Shown here: in pieces, positions 7,466-16,754 of the stretch
Position numbering within the stretch: position 1 is the stretch's first letter
Layout of the letters: every line of letters starts with the position of its first letter
NCBI GenBank assembly: GCA_944391575.1
Contig: CALXUC010000019.1
Location: forward strand, 1 to 32,203
Reading direction: 5' to 3'
Length of the DNA stretch: 32,203 bases
Source: an uncultured Clostridia bacterium
GTDB lineage: Bacteria > Bacillota > Clostridia > TANB77 > CAG-508
Made by a program: the position numbers and the translations under genes
The notes under the pieces: generated by a model
What the model saw: the letters and a program-made list of their open reading frames with translations, nothing else
The model's database searches: none
What the model was told of the DNA's origin: nothing

Positions 7466-8399
7466 ATGAAAATTGCTTTTTTATTTCCTGGCCAAGGAAC
7501 TCAAAATATAGGTATGGGGAAAGATATTTATGATAAATATGAAGTTGCTAAAAATGTCTATGATAAAGTGCAAGAAATAACAAATATAGATATTGCGAAA
7601 ATATCTTTTGAAGGACCTGTAGAAGTTTTAAACGAAACAAAAAATACTCAATTAGCAATACTTACTAATAGCTTAGCTATACTAGAAGTTTTAAAAGAAA
7701 ATAATGTAGAAGCAGAAGTATCAGCAGGTTTAAGTTTAGGAGAATATACAGCTTTAATTTATAGCAATTACTTATCATTTGAAGAAGGAATAAAAATTGT
7801 TCAAAAAAGAGGAGAATATATGCAAAATCTTTTACCAGAAGGCGACTGGCAAATGTTAGCAGTTTTAGGTTTAAAAGATGAAGTAGTAGAAGAAGTTTGT
7901 AAGAAAGTAAAAACAGGTTTTGTAGTACCTGCAAATTATAATTTTGAAGGTCAAGTAGTAATATCTGGTGAAAAAGAGGCTGTATTAGAAGCGGGAGAAT
8001 TGGCAAAGGAAATGGGAGCAAGAGGAGTCATTCCTTTAAACACAGCAGGGCCATTCCATACAGAAAAACTAAAAGAAGCATCAAACGCATTAAAAAAAGA
8101 CCTTGAAAATATAAGTATAAATAAATCTAATAAAAAAGTATTTAAAAACATAGACGGCGAACCTTATAGGGATACAGATAATATTAGAGAAATTTTGGCA
8201 AAACATATCATAAGCCCAGTTAGATTTTCTAAAACTATACAAAACATGTTAAATGAAGGAATAGACACATTTGTAGAAATAGGACCACGGAAAAACTTTA
8301 TCAGGTTTTGTAAAGAAAAGTACAAAAGGTAAAGATGTGAGAATATTAAATATTAATAATGTGGAGAATTTAGAAGAAAGCATAAATATGTTGATTTAG
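7466..8399 (+). CDS. fabD: Malonyl-CoA:ACP transacylase, requires a +1 frameshift at 8285-8291
   Basis: FabD moves malonyl from CoA to ACP. The first 274 codons (7466-8287) hold FPGQGTQ, the Ser nucleophile in GLSLGEY (about residue 90), KRGEYMQ and the catalytic His in FHTEKL (about 197). At CCA CGG A (8285-8291) the zero frame gives ...IGPRKNF and stops at 8330-8332 (288 residues). Skipping the C at 8288 gives IGPGKTLSGFVKK and then 36 residues in total to the TAG at 8397-8399, a normal FabD ending and a total of 310 residues, the usual length. The same heptamer breaks the gene at 18699. I start at 7466 (MKIAFLFPGQG) because AGAAAGGA with a 10-13 nt gap is the habit of this operon; 7460 is possible. 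Confidence 0.9.
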
Positions 8400-8503
8400 T
8401 AAATTTGTTATTTATTTAGTAGTTGTTTTAAAATATAAATTTTGCAGAGTAAAACTATTCATAAGAAAATAGAGTTAGAATTAGAAAGGAATGAATTTTA
8501 AGT

Positions 8504-9238
8504 ATGAAAAAAGTAGCTTTAATTACAGGGGGAACTCGTGGTATAGGTAAGCAAATTGCATTAACTTTAGCTGAAAACGGATACGATATTGCAATTAATT
8601 ATAGAAAAGAAAATGAGGAAGTAAATAATACTAGAAAAGAGATAGAAGAAAAAAACGCAAAATGTTTTTTAGTTCAAGGAGATGTATCAAAATTTGAAGA
8701 CTGCGAAAGATTTATAAAAGAAATTATAGCAGAATATGGTAGAATTGATGTTTTAGTAAATAATGCTGGAATAACAAGAGATATGCTTCTAATGAGAATG
8801 AAAAAAGAAGATTTTGAAGATGTAATAAATGTAAATTTAGTAGGTACATTTAATGTAACTAAAAATGTAATTCCATATATGATGAAAGCTCGTGAAGGAA
8901 GAATAATAAATATTGCATCAGTTGTAGGAATCTCTGGAAATGCAGGTCAAACTAATTATTCAGCATCAAAAGCAGGAATAATTGGATTTACTAAAAGTTT
9001 AGCAAAAGAAGTAGCTTCAAGAAATATATTAGTAAATGCAGTAGCACCGGGATTTATAGAAACAAGTATGACAGATATTTTAAAAGATGAGATAAAAGAA
9101 GAAATAGCAAAAATGATACCATTAAAGAGAATGGGAAAAACTCAAGATGTAGCTAATGTTGTTAAATTTTTATCATCAGAAGATAGTTCATATATTACGG
9201 GGCAAGTTATTAATATAGATGGCGGTATGCTTATGTAG
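8504..9238 (+). CDS. fabG: 3-oxoacyl-[ACP] reductase
   Basis: The protein has 244 residues, a normal FabG. It reduces 3-oxoacyl-ACP with NADPH. It shows the SDR cofactor motif TGGTRGIGK (residues 8-16), NNAG, the catalytic Ser in NIASVVG and YSASKAG (about 152-158), and the C-terminal VAPGFIETSMT and GQVINIDGGM. AGAAAGGA lies at 8483-8490. It follows fabD by about 100 bp if the frameshifted FabD end is used, and precedes hairpin element A2. Confidence 0.95.
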   Translation: MKKVALITGGTRGIGKQIALTLAENGYDIAINYRKENEEVNNTRKEIEEKNAKCFLVQGDVSKFEDCERFIKEIIAEYGRIDVLVNNAGITRDMLLMRMKKEDFEDVINVNLVGTFNVTKNVIPYMMKAREGRIINIASVVGISGNAGQTNYSASKAGIIGFTKSLAKEVASRNILVNAVAPGFIETSMTDILKDEIKEEIAKMIPLKRMGKTQDVANVVKFLSSEDSSYITGQVINIDGGMLM

Positions 9239-9244
9239 GGTAAT

Positions 9245-9384
9245 GTTACATTTTATAGTTAAATAAATATTAGTATGCTTATATATTAATATTTTTATCA
9301 AAAACATATCTGGGGTGTAACAATCCGGGTCTTTGATTGCAAATATTAATATATAAGCACTGCAATATGTTTTATAGTAAATTA
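9245..9384 (+). mobile_element. Family A hairpin element, copy A2 (outer ends partly decayed)
   Basis: Perfect 19-bp arms at 9276-9294 and 9341-9359 are nearly identical in sequence to A1, and the core is the same CAATCCGGGTCTTTGATTG in the same orientation. The left end reads GTTACATTTTATAG; the right end is approximate and no clear target duplication is left. It lies between fabG and fabF, 6 bp after the fabG stop. Confidence 0.75.
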
Positions 9385-9406
9385 TTTAAGAAAGGTGAAT
9401 AAAAGT

Positions 9407-10648
9407 ATGAGTAGAAGAGTTGTAATAACAGGACTTGGAGCAATAACTCCAATAGGAAACACTGTAGATGAAATGTGGGAAGGTATTAAAAACAAAAAAT
9501 GTGGAGTAGATAATATTACATTATTTGATAGTTCAACATTTAAAACAAGTTTAGATGCAGAAGTTAAAAATTATAATCCTTCAGATTATTTTGATGTAAA
9601 AAGTGCTAAAAGATTAGATAGATCTTCTCAATTTGCTTTAATTGCAGCTAGAGAAGCTGTTAAAGCAAGTGGAATTACAGAAGAAAATACAGATTTTAAG
9701 AGAGTAGGCATTTTTGTAGGTACTGGGATTGGAGGATTAATTACAATTGAAAATCAATGTGAAATTAATTATTCAAAAGGAAATAATAGAGTATCTCCAA
9801 TGTTTATACCAATGGCTATAGGAAATATGGCATCAGGCAATATTTCTATAGAATTTGGATTTAAAGGTGAATCTGTTGCTACAGTAACAGCATGTGCGTC
9901 TTCAACTCATGCCTTAGGTGAAGCGTACAAAAATATAAAATATGGGTATGAAGATGTAATTGTATCTGGCGGAACAGAAGCAGTAATATGTCCTGTTGCA
10001 GTTGCAGGTTTTGAAAATATGAGAGCATTAAGTAATTCAACAGATAAAACAAGAGCTAGTATTCCATTCGACAAAGAAAGAACCGGTTTTGTTATAGGAG
10101 AAGGCAGTGGAATATTAATATTAGAAGAATTAGAACACGCTAAAAAGAGAAATGCTAAGATATATGGAGAAATAATAGGATTTGGAGCAACAACAGATGC
10201 ATACCATATAACATCTCCTCGCCCAGACGGAGAAGGTGCAGCAGATGCTATGATAAGAGCTATGGAAGATGCTAATATAAAACCAGAAGAAATAGATTAC
10301 ATAAATGCACATGGCACATCTACATCTTTAAATGATTCAACTGAAACTAAAGCAATTAAAAAAGCTTTAGGAGAAGAAGCAAGTAAAAAAGTAATGGTAA
10401 GTTCAACAAAAGGAAATATAGGTCACTTACTAGGAGCTGCAGGTGGAGTGGAAGCAATAATATGTTTAAAAGCAATGGAGAATGATTTAGTACCACCAAC
10501 TATAAATTATAAAGAAAAAGATGAAGAATGCGATTTAGATATAGTTCCAAATGAAGCTAGAAATGCAAAATTAAATATAGTTATGTCAAATTCATTAGGA
10601 TTTGGAGGACATAACGCAAGTATAATATTAAAGAAATGGGAGGAATAA
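9407..10648 (+). CDS. fabF: 3-oxoacyl-[ACP] synthase II
   Basis: The protein has 413 residues. It performs the elongating condensation of malonyl-ACP with acyl-ACP. The catalytic triad is visible: Cys in VTACASSTHALGE (about 164), His in NAHGTSTSLND (about 303) and His in GNIGHLLGAAGG (about 340), plus the GFGGHN ending. I use the ATG at 9407 (MSRRVVITGLG), 10 nt after AAGAAAGGTG; an upstream in-frame GTG at 9395 lies inside that RBS. The gene ends 4 bp before accB. Confidence 0.95.
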   Translation: MSRRVVITGLGAITPIGNTVDEMWEGIKNKKCGVDNITLFDSSTFKTSLDAEVKNYNPSDYFDVKSAKRLDRSSQFALIAAREAVKASGITEENTDFKRVGIFVGTGIGGLITIENQCEINYSKGNNRVSPMFIPMAIGNMASGNISIEFGFKGESVATVTACASSTHALGEAYKNIKYGYEDVIVSGGTEAVICPVAVAGFENMRALSNSTDKTRASIPFDKERTGFVIGEGSGILILEELEHAKKRNAKIYGEIIGFGATTDAYHITSPRPDGEGAADAMIRAMEDANIKPEEIDYINAHGTSTSLNDSTETKAIKKALGEEASKKVMVSSTKGNIGHLLGAAGGVEAIICLKAMENDLVPPTINYKEKDEECDLDIVPNEARNAKLNIVMSNSLGFGGHNASIILKKWEE

Positions 10649-10652
10649 TTTA

Positions 10653-11099
10653 ATGGAATATGATCAGATTAAAAAGTTAATAGAAGATATGGGCTCTTCT
10701 AAATTAACAGAACTTGATATTAATTTTCCTGACGGAACAAAAATTAGTATGAAAAAAGATGCACCTCAAGTAGTGACAAGTTTAAAAGAAGTAAAATTAG
10801 AAAATCAAGAAAGTGTAAAGACAGAAACAGAAAATGAGGTAGTAAAAGAAGAAACTTCTAAAAAAGGCAATATAGTAAAATCACCAATGGTAGGAACTTT
10901 TTATATAAAACCTTCGCCTACATCTCAACCTTACGTTGAGGTAGGAAAAGATGTTAAAGTAGGAGATACACTTTGCATAATAGAGGCAATGAAATTGATG
11001 AATGAAATTGAATCAGAATATGCAGGTAAAGTAGCAGAAATTTTAGTAAAAGACGGTGATGTAGTTGAATACGGAACTCCTTTATTTAGGATAGAATAG
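10653..11099 (+). CDS. accB: Biotin carboxyl carrier protein of acetyl-CoA carboxylase
   Basis: The protein has 148 residues. An N-terminal segment (1-35) precedes a Glu/Lys-rich linker (about 45-75) and a C-terminal biotinyl domain with PMVGTFYIKPSP and the biotin-accepting Lys in IEAMKLMNEIE (about residue 114). It is the carrier for AccC and AccAD and the substrate of the biotin ligase encoded at 6670. It sits between fabF and fabZ, an order common in Clostridia and other Bacillota. Confidence 0.95.
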   Translation: MEYDQIKKLIEDMGSSKLTELDINFPDGTKISMKKDAPQVVTSLKEVKLENQESVKTETENEVVKEETSKKGNIVKSPMVGTFYIKPSPTSQPYVEVGKDVKVGDTLCIIEAMKLMNEIESEYAGKVAEILVKDGDVVEYGTPLFRIE

Positions 11100-11114
11100 A
11101 AAGGAATAATTATA

Positions 11115-11537
11115 ATGTTAAATAAAGAAGAAATTAAAAAAATAATTCCACAAAGAGAACCTTTTTTAATGATAGATGAGGTTGAAGAATTTGTACCAGG
11201 AGAAAGTGCTATAGCATATAAAAATGTAGACGAAAGCGAATGGTATTTCAAAGGGCATTTCCCTGGAAATCCAATATTACCTGGAGTTTTAATTTGTGAA
11301 TCTTTAGCTCAAACAGGAGCAGTTGCAATTTTATCTATGGAAGAAAACAAAGGCAAAAATGCTTTATTTGGTGGAATAGATAAAATGAGATTTAAAAAGC
11401 AAGTAGTTCCAGGAGATAGGTTAAAACTAGAAGTTAAAATCATAAAAAGAAAAGGTCCAATAGGAGTAGGAGAAGCAATAGCAACAGTAGATGGAAAAAT
11501 TGCGGCAAAAGGCGAATTAACCTTTGCTCTAGTATAA
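11115..11537 (+). CDS. fabZ: 3-hydroxyacyl-[ACP] dehydratase
   Basis: The protein has 140 residues. It dehydrates 3-hydroxyacyl-ACP. Hot-dog fold signature: HFPGNPILPGVLICESLAQ with the catalytic His (about 49) and Glu (about 63), preceded by IPQREPFLMIDEV. AGAAAGGA (11098-11105) lies upstream, 9 nt from the ATG. It is 15 bp after accB. Confidence 0.95.
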   Translation: MLNKEEIKKIIPQREPFLMIDEVEEFVPGESAIAYKNVDESEWYFKGHFPGNPILPGVLICESLAQTGAVAILSMEENKGKNALFGGIDKMRFKKQVVPGDRLKLEVKIIKRKGPIGVGEAIATVDGKIAAKGELTFALV

Positions 11538-11562
11538 ATAACAGAAAGGAACAATATAAATA

Positions 11563-12912
11563 ATGAATAAAATATTAATTGCTAATCGTGGAGAAATTGC
11601 AGTTCGTATAATTAGAGCTTGTAAAGAAATGAATATTAAAACAGTAGCTGTTTATTCCGAAGTAGACAAAGATGCTTTACATACTCGTTTAGCTGATGAA
11701 GCAATTTGTATAGGCCCAGGAATTGCAAGTAAAAGTTATTTAAATATAAAAAGTATTATAGAAGCTGCTAATGTTACTAATTCTAATAGCATACACCCAG
11801 GCTTTGGATTTTTAGCTGAAAATGCTAATTTTGCAAAGATATGTGAAGAATCAAATATTAAATTTATTGGTCCAAAAGCAGAAGTAATTGATTTGTTAGG
11901 AAATAAAGTAAAAGCTAAAAAAATGATGAAAAATGCTGGAGTGCCAGTTATTCCAGGTTCAGATGGTAGTGTAAGTTCATTAGAAAAAGCAATAGAAATA
12001 TCAGAAAAAATAGGATACCCTGTAATAATAAAAGCTTCAGCTGGTGGTGGAGGAAAAGGTATTAGAGTAGTAAATACACCAGATGAATTAGAAAATGCTT
12101 TTAAAATAGTAAAACAAGAAGCTAAAAATTCATTTAATGATGATGAAATTTATATAGAAAAATGTATTCAAAATCCTAGACATATTGAAATACAAATTCT
12201 AGCAGATGAACATGGAAATGTAGTTCATTTAGGCGAAAGAGATTGTACAATACAAAGAAATCATCAAAAAATAATTGAAGAAACTCCATCTACAGTTATA
12301 GATGATAAATTAAGGAAAAAAATGGGGGAAGATGCCATAAAAGCAGCTAAAGCTGCAGGATATTCAAGTTGTGGTACAGTAGAATTTTTAGTAGATAAAG
12401 ATAATAATTACTATTTTATGGAAATGAATACTAGAATTCAAGTAGAACACCCAATAACAGAAATGAGAACGGGAATAGATATTGTAAAAGAACAAATTAA
12501 GATAGCAGCAGGAGAAGAATTAAAATATAAGCAAAAAGACATAAAGTTTGAAGGTCATGCAATAGAATGTAGAATAAATGCAGAAAATCCTAGTAAAAAT
12601 TTTAGACCTTGCCCAGGTAAAATAGAAGGCTTGCATTTGCCAGGAGGTAATGGGATAAGAATAGATACAGCGATTTATGATGGGTACACAATTCCAGCTA
12701 ACTACGACTCGATGATAGTAAAAATAATAACATACGGTAGTAATAGAAATGAAGCTATTAGCAAGATGAAAAGAGCCTTAGAAGAAGTAGTAATAGAAGG
12801 AATAGAAACTAATGTAGATTTTTTATTAGAAATTATAAGCAATTTAAATTTCATAAGAGGTAAATATGATACTTCTTTTATAGAAAAAGAAATGTTAAAA
12901 AAGGAAGTTTGA
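11563..12912 (+). CDS. accC: Biotin carboxylase subunit of acetyl-CoA carboxylase
   Basis: The protein has 449 residues, full length. It carboxylates biotin on AccB with ATP and bicarbonate. It begins MNKILIANRGEIAVRIIRAC, and shows HPGFGFLAEN, the ATP-grasp glycine loop ASAGGGGKGIRV (about 162-173), ERDCTIQRNHQKIIEE and MEMNTRIQVEHPITE. An AGAAAGGA site lies upstream. The stop is 3 bp before accD, implying coupled translation. Confidence 0.97.
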   Translation: MNKILIANRGEIAVRIIRACKEMNIKTVAVYSEVDKDALHTRLADEAICIGPGIASKSYLNIKSIIEAANVTNSNSIHPGFGFLAENANFAKICEESNIKFIGPKAEVIDLLGNKVKAKKMMKNAGVPVIPGSDGSVSSLEKAIEISEKIGYPVIIKASAGGGGKGIRVVNTPDELENAFKIVKQEAKNSFNDDEIYIEKCIQNPRHIEIQILADEHGNVVHLGERDCTIQRNHQKIIEETPSTVIDDKLRKKMGEDAIKAAKAAGYSSCGTVEFLVDKDNNYYFMEMNTRIQVEHPITEMRTGIDIVKEQIKIAAGEELKYKQKDIKFEGHAIECRINAENPSKNFRPCPGKIEGLHLPGGNGIRIDTAIYDGYTIPANYDSMIVKIITYGSNRNEAISKMKRALEEVVIEGIETNVDFLLEIISNLNFIRGKYDTSFIEKEMLKKEV

Positions 12913-12915
12913 TAA

Positions 12916-13752
12916 ATGATTGTAGATAAGATTAAAAAAAGAAAATCATCTTTGAAAAGTAATACTTCTAATGTAGATATTCCTATTGGGAAATGGATCA
13001 AATGCGAAAATTGTAAAGAAATTTTATATAAAGATGATATAAGAAAAAATTTAAGTATTTGCCCTAATTGCGGTCACTACTTTAGAATGCATATAAATAA
13101 AAGATTAGAATTAATAATAGATGAAGGTACATACAAGAAATTTGACATAAATATAGATACTACAAATCCTTTAGGATTAGAAGATTATCCTAAAAAATTA
13201 AAAATTTTGAGAGAAAAAACTAAAATACAAGAAGCCGTTTCATGTGGAGTTGGAAAAATAAATGGTGAAGATGTAGTAATATGTGTTATGGATAGTGGAT
13301 TTTTAATGGGAAGCATGGGCGCAGTAGTAGGAGAAAAAATAACGTATGCAATAGAAAATGCAATAAAATTAAAATTACCTCTCATTATATTTTCAGTCTC
13401 AGGTGGCGCAAGAATGCAAGAAGGTATAATATCTTTAATGCAAATGGCAAAAACAACAGCAGCACTTACAAAATTAGACGAAGTAGGGCTATTATATATA
13501 TCTGTTTTAACAGATCCAACATATGGAGGCGTAACAGCATCTTTCGCAAGTTTAGGAGATATAATATTAGCAGAACCACACGTAATGATAGGATTTGCAG
13601 GTCAAAGAGTAATAAAAGAAACTATAGGAGAAGAATTACCGGAAGGTTTCCAAACTGCCGAATTTTTATTAGAACATGGCTTTATAGATAAGATAGTTGA
13701 GAGAAGGGATTTGAAGGAGACTTTGTATAGGTTAATTCAACTTCACAAATAG
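12916..13752 (+). CDS. accD: Acetyl-CoA carboxylase carboxyltransferase beta subunit
   Basis: The protein has 278 residues. It forms the carboxyltransferase with AccA. The N-terminal zinc ribbon is intact, with Cys pairs in CENC and CPNC (about residues 30/33 and 49/52). The crotonase-like core shows SGGARMQEG and [13 protein letters not shown]. It starts 3 bp after the accC stop and precedes accA by 42 bp. Confidence 0.95.
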   Translation: MIVDKIKKRKSSLKSNTSNVDIPIGKWIKCENCKEILYKDDIRKNLSICPNCGHYFRMHINKRLELIIDEGTYKKFDINIDTTNPLGLEDYPKKLKILREKTKIQEAVSCGVGKINGEDVVICVMDSGFLMGSMGAVVGEKITYAIENAIKLKLPLIIFSVSGGARMQEGIISLMQMAKTTAALTKLDEVGLLYISVLTDPTYGGVTASFASLGDIILAEPHVMIGFAGQRVIKETIGEELPEGFQTAEFLLEHGFIDKIVERRDLKETLYRLIQLHK

Positions 13753-13794
13753 TTTTTTAATATAAAAATAATAAAAAAGGAGGGAATTTTAAAG

Positions 13795-14607
13795 TTGGCA
13801 ACTAAAAAAGTATCAGCTTGGGAAAAGGTTGAAATTGCAAGAAATCCAAAAAGAAAGACATCATTAGATTATATTGAAGAAATTTTTGATGATTTTATAG
13901 AATTACATGGAGATAGAAATTTTGCTGATGACAAAGCGATAGTTTGCGGTTTGGCAAAAATAGGCGAAGAAAATTTTACAATAATTGCAGAACAGAAGGG
14001 AAGAACAACAAAAGAAAATATTGAAAGAAATTTTGGAATGCCTAATCCAGAAAGTTATAGAAAAGCAATAAGATTTATGAAACAAGCAGAAAAATTTAAT
14101 AGACCTGTAATTACTTTTATAGATACAAAAGGAGCATATCCAGGTATTGGAGCAGAGGAAAGAGGACAAGGAGAAGCTATTGCAAGCTCTATGTTTGAAA
14201 TGGCAAAATTGCAAGTTCCAGTTATATCTATAGTAATTGGAGAAGGTTCAAGTGGTGGAGCATTGGCAATAGGTGTAGCAAATAAAGTATTTATGTTAGA
14301 AAATGCCATATACTCAATACTATCACCAGAAGGCTATAGTGCTATATTATGGAAAGATTCTTCAAGATATAAAGAAGCGGCTGAAAAAATGAAATTAACA
14401 GCTAAAGATTTATACGATTTAAAAGTAATAGATAAAATAATAAAAGAGCCAAAAGAAGTCGATGAAGAAGAATTTAAAAAAATCGCAAAAAATCTAAAAA
14501 AAGAAATAAACACATCTATTACAGAACTTAAAAAATTAAGTAAAGAAGAAATCAAAGAAGACAGATATTTAAAATTCAGAAATATAGGTGGATTTATTAA
14601 TATATAA
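13795..14607 (+). CDS. accA: Acetyl-CoA carboxylase carboxyltransferase alpha subunit (TTG start)
   Basis: The protein has 270 residues. Features: AWEKVEIARNPKRKTSLDYI, the segment FIDTKGAYPGIGAEERGQGEAIA, and IVIGEGSSGGALAIGVAN, all typical of AccA. No ATG is available near the start; TTG at 13795 lies 9 nt after AAGGAGGG (13778-13785), the best ribosome site in the operon. The stop codon falls in a sequence (14601-14624) that resembles the arm-loop junction of hairpin element A4. Confidence 0.93.
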   Translation: MATKKVSAWEKVEIARNPKRKTSLDYIEEIFDDFIELHGDRNFADDKAIVCGLAKIGEENFTIIAEQKGRTTKENIERNFGMPNPESYRKAIRFMKQAEKFNRPVITFIDTKGAYPGIGAEERGQGEAIASSMFEMAKLQVPVISIVIGEGSSGGALAIGVANKVFMLENAIYSILSPEGYSAILWKDSSRYKEAAEKMKLTAKDLYDLKVIDKIIKEPKEVDEEEFKKIAKNLKKEINTSITELKKLSKEEIKEDRYLKFRNIGGFINI

Positions 14608-14624
14608 CTATTTGCAAGTCAAAA
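14601..14624 (+). repeat. Possible short remnant of a family A element
   Basis: TATATAACTATTTGCAAGTC at 14601-14620 matches the junction of arm and core in element A4 (16790-16810), differing at one base, and overlaps the accA stop codon. It is too short for a firm claim. Confidence 0.35.
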
Positions 14625-14650
14625 TAATAATAAAATTAGGAGGTTAAATG

Positions 14651-15418
14651 ATGTTAAAAAATAAAAAAATCTTAATAATGGGAATAAGAAACAAGTGGAG
14701 TATCGCATATGGAATTGCAAAATCTGCTTATGAAAATGGTGCGAAATTAATATTTACATTTGCAGATGAAAATAATAAAGAAAAAGTAGAAGATTTAGTA
14801 AAAGAATTTGAAGGAAGCAAAGTATATTTATTAAGCGATGCTTCTCAAGATGAATTAGTAAAAGAAACTTTTACTAAAATAAAAGAAGAAAATGGAAAAG
14901 TAGATGGAATAGTTCACGCAATAGCACATGCTAATACAGAAGATCTACATAACGATTTTATATATACTAGCAAAGAGGGATACGCTCATGCAGTAGATGT
15001 AAGTAGTTATTCGTTTGTATTAGTTGCAAGAATTGCAAAAGAATTAGATATGTTAAATGAAAATGCAAGTTTAATTACATTAACATACTACGGTTCTACT
15101 AAAGTATTACCGGGATATAATGTAATGGGTGTTGCAAAAGCAGCATTAGAAGCAAGCGTTAGATATTTAGCTGAAAACTTAGGAAAAGAAAATATGAGAG
15201 TAAATGCAATATCAGCAGGACCAATAAAAACATTATCTGCTAAAGGAATTAAAGATTTTAGTTCAATATTAACAGTTATAGAAGAAAAGGCACCATTACA
15301 CAAAAATGTTACAATAGAACAAGTTGGAAATGTTGCTACATTTTTATTAAGCAATATGTCTCAAGCAGTAACAGGTCAAGTAATATATGCTGATAATGGC
15401 TATAATATTATGGGATAA
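14651..15418 (+). CDS. fabI: Enoyl-[ACP] reductase, FabI type
   Basis: The protein has 255 residues. It reduces enoyl-ACP with NAD(P)H. It begins [23 protein letters not shown], the divergent SDR cofactor loop of FabI, and has the Y-x6-K site in [13 protein letters not shown] and the substrate-loop sequence [20 protein letters not shown] at 14638-14643 gives 7-nt spacing to the ATG at 14651; the adjacent ATG at 14648 is only 4 nt away. Many Clostridia use FabK instead, so FabI here is a useful lineage mark. Confidence 0.93.
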   Translation: MLKNKKILIMGIRNKWSIAYGIAKSAYENGAKLIFTFADENNKEKVEDLVKEFEGSKVYLLSDASQDELVKETFTKIKEENGKVDGIVHAIAHANTEDLHNDFIYTSKEGYAHAVDVSSYSFVLVARIAKELDMLNENASLITLTYYGSTKVLPGYNVMGVAKAALEASVRYLAENLGKENMRVNAISAGPIKTLSAKGIKDFSSILTVIEEKAPLHKNVTIEQVGNVATFLLSNMSQAVTGQVIYADNGYNIMG

Positions 15419-15453
15419 GAATTAAATTAATATATATTATGGAGGTGAAGATG

Positions 15454-15693
15454 ATGACAGAACAAGAAATATTTGATAAATTAAAACCAATAATAGTAGA
15501 ACAATTAGGAGCAGAAGAAGAAAAAGTAACAATGGAAGCTACTTTTGTTGATGATTTATCTGCAGATTCTTTAGATATTGTTGAATTAGTAATGAATATC
15601 GAAGAAGAATTCGGTATAGAAATACCTGATGGTGATGCAGAAAAAATAACAACAGTTGGCGATGTAGTAAATTACATAAAAGAAAATAAGTAA
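15454..15693 (+). CDS. acpP: Acyl carrier protein
   Basis: The protein has 79 residues, strongly acidic. It carries the growing acyl chain on phosphopantetheine attached to the Ser in [11 protein letters not shown] (about residue 40). GGAGG at 15441-15445 lies 8 nt from the ATG at 15454 ([10 protein letters not shown]); an ATG at 15451 is a close alternative, while the in-frame ATG at 15439 overlaps the RBS and can be discarded. It lies 35 bp after fabI. Confidence 0.95.
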   Translation: MTEQEIFDKLKPIIVEQLGAEEEKVTMEATFVDDLSADSLDIVELVMNIEEEFGIEIPDGDAEKITTVGDVVNYIKENK

Positions 15694-15717
15694 AATTATT
15701 AGAAAGGTAGATTTTTT

Positions 15718-16494
15718 ATGAAAGATTATTTTAATTTAAAAGGGAATGTAGCAGTAGTTACAGGTTCATCTTCAGGACTTGGATTACAAATGGCAAAAGC
15801 ATTAGCAAATCAAGGAGCTAATATAGTTTTATTAGCAAGAAGACAAGAGTTAATAGAAAAAAACGCTGAAGAAATTGAAAAAGAGTTTGGTGTACAAACT
15901 TTAGCAGTTAAATGTGATATAACAAATACAGACAATGTAAAAGAAGCTGTAAAAAAAGTTATGGAAAAATTTGGACGTGTAGATATATTAATAAATAATG
16001 CTGGAACAGGAGCTTGTGCACCTGCTGAAAATATTACTGATGAACAATTTGAAAATGAAGTAAATATAGATTTAACAGGAACATTTAAATGTTCACGTGA
16101 ATTTGCACAAGAAATGATAAAAGCAAGATATGGACGTATAATAAATATTGCATCTATGTATGGTTTAGTTGGAAATATGGTAAGAGGAGCAGAAGCAGCA
16201 CCATATCACGCAGCAAAAGGTGGAGTTGTAAATTTAACACGTGCATTAGCAGCGGAATGGGGACAATATGGAATAACAGTTAATTCAATATGTCCAGGAT
16301 ATTTTGTAACACCACTTACAAAAGCAACTTTAGAAACAGAAAGCTTTACACAATATGCTAAAAATTCTATCCCAGTAGGTAGATATGGACATGAAGGAGA
16401 ATTAGATACAACAGCTATCTATTTAGCATCTCCAAAATCTACATTTGTAACTGGTATGAATATAGCAGTAGATGGTGGATATACTTGTATATAA
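15718..16494 (+). CDS. Short-chain dehydrogenase/reductase (gluconate 5-dehydrogenase-like or second FabG-like)
   Basis: The protein has 258 residues. SDR motifs: VTGSSSGLG (residues 14-22), NNAG, Ser in NIASMYG and YHAAKGG as the Y-x3-K site, with the C-terminal GMNIAVDGGYT. Sequence style resembles gluconate 5-dehydrogenase-like SDRs, but it sits at the end of a fatty acid operon, 25 bp after acpP, so it may act on a lipid or ACP-bound substrate. The substrate cannot be read from sequence. Its stop is followed at 16502 by hairpin element B1. Confidence 0.8.
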   Translation: MKDYFNLKGNVAVVTGSSSGLGLQMAKALANQGANIVLLARRQELIEKNAEEIEKEFGVQTLAVKCDITNTDNVKEAVKKVMEKFGRVDILINNAGTGACAPAENITDEQFENEVNIDLTGTFKCSREFAQEMIKARYGRIINIASMYGLVGNMVRGAEAAPYHAAKGGVVNLTRALAAEWGQYGITVNSICPGYFVTPLTKATLETESFTQYAKNSIPVGRYGHEGELDTTAIYLASPKSTFVTGMNIAVDGGYTCI

Positions 16495-16501
16495 GTGATT
16501 T

Positions 16502-16754
16502 GTAACTGGATAATATTAGAATTATAAAAGCACTTGAAAATACTAGGATAAAATTAAAATCGAATGCACAGTAAAAGAATATTAGAAATTCTTGAGCTTT
16601 ATAATGGAAAATGTTCACGTCGAGCCTAAGCGAGGACTAAGTGAAAGGGTGCCATTATAAAGCTTTAGAATTTCAATATTCTTTTGCAAGCCGAGATTTT
16701 CAATTTTAGACTAGTATTTTCAAGTGCTTTACAAAACATATCATTATCCAGTTC
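16502..16754 (+). mobile_element. Family B hairpin element, copy B1 (253 bp)
   Basis: The ends GTAACTGGATAAT (16502-16514) and ATTATCCAGTTC (16743-16754) are inverted repeats. Long arms (16528-16555 with 16702-16730, then on to about 16606 and 16651) pair almost completely, apart from a conserved asymmetric loop: TCGAATG on one side and GCAAGCCGAGA on the other. The apical region is the conserved GTTCACGTCGAGCCTAAGCG and what follows (16613-16648). It abuts family A copy A4; the pair is flanked by AGTGATTT and GGTGATTT. Confidence 0.8.

Noticed and set aside
8285-8332. Treating the fabD and RNHCP breaks as simple sequencing errors
   Set aside because: The same C appears in the same heptamer in two unrelated genes, outside a homopolymer, and coincides with the only in-frame CGG codons seen. 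Error remains possible and should be excluded with reads, but it is not the simplest reading.
16502-16754. Family B apical block as a known riboswitch or hammerhead ribozyme
   Set aside because: I could not find hammerhead core sequences (CUGAUGA and GAAA in the needed places) or any aptamer core I recognise.
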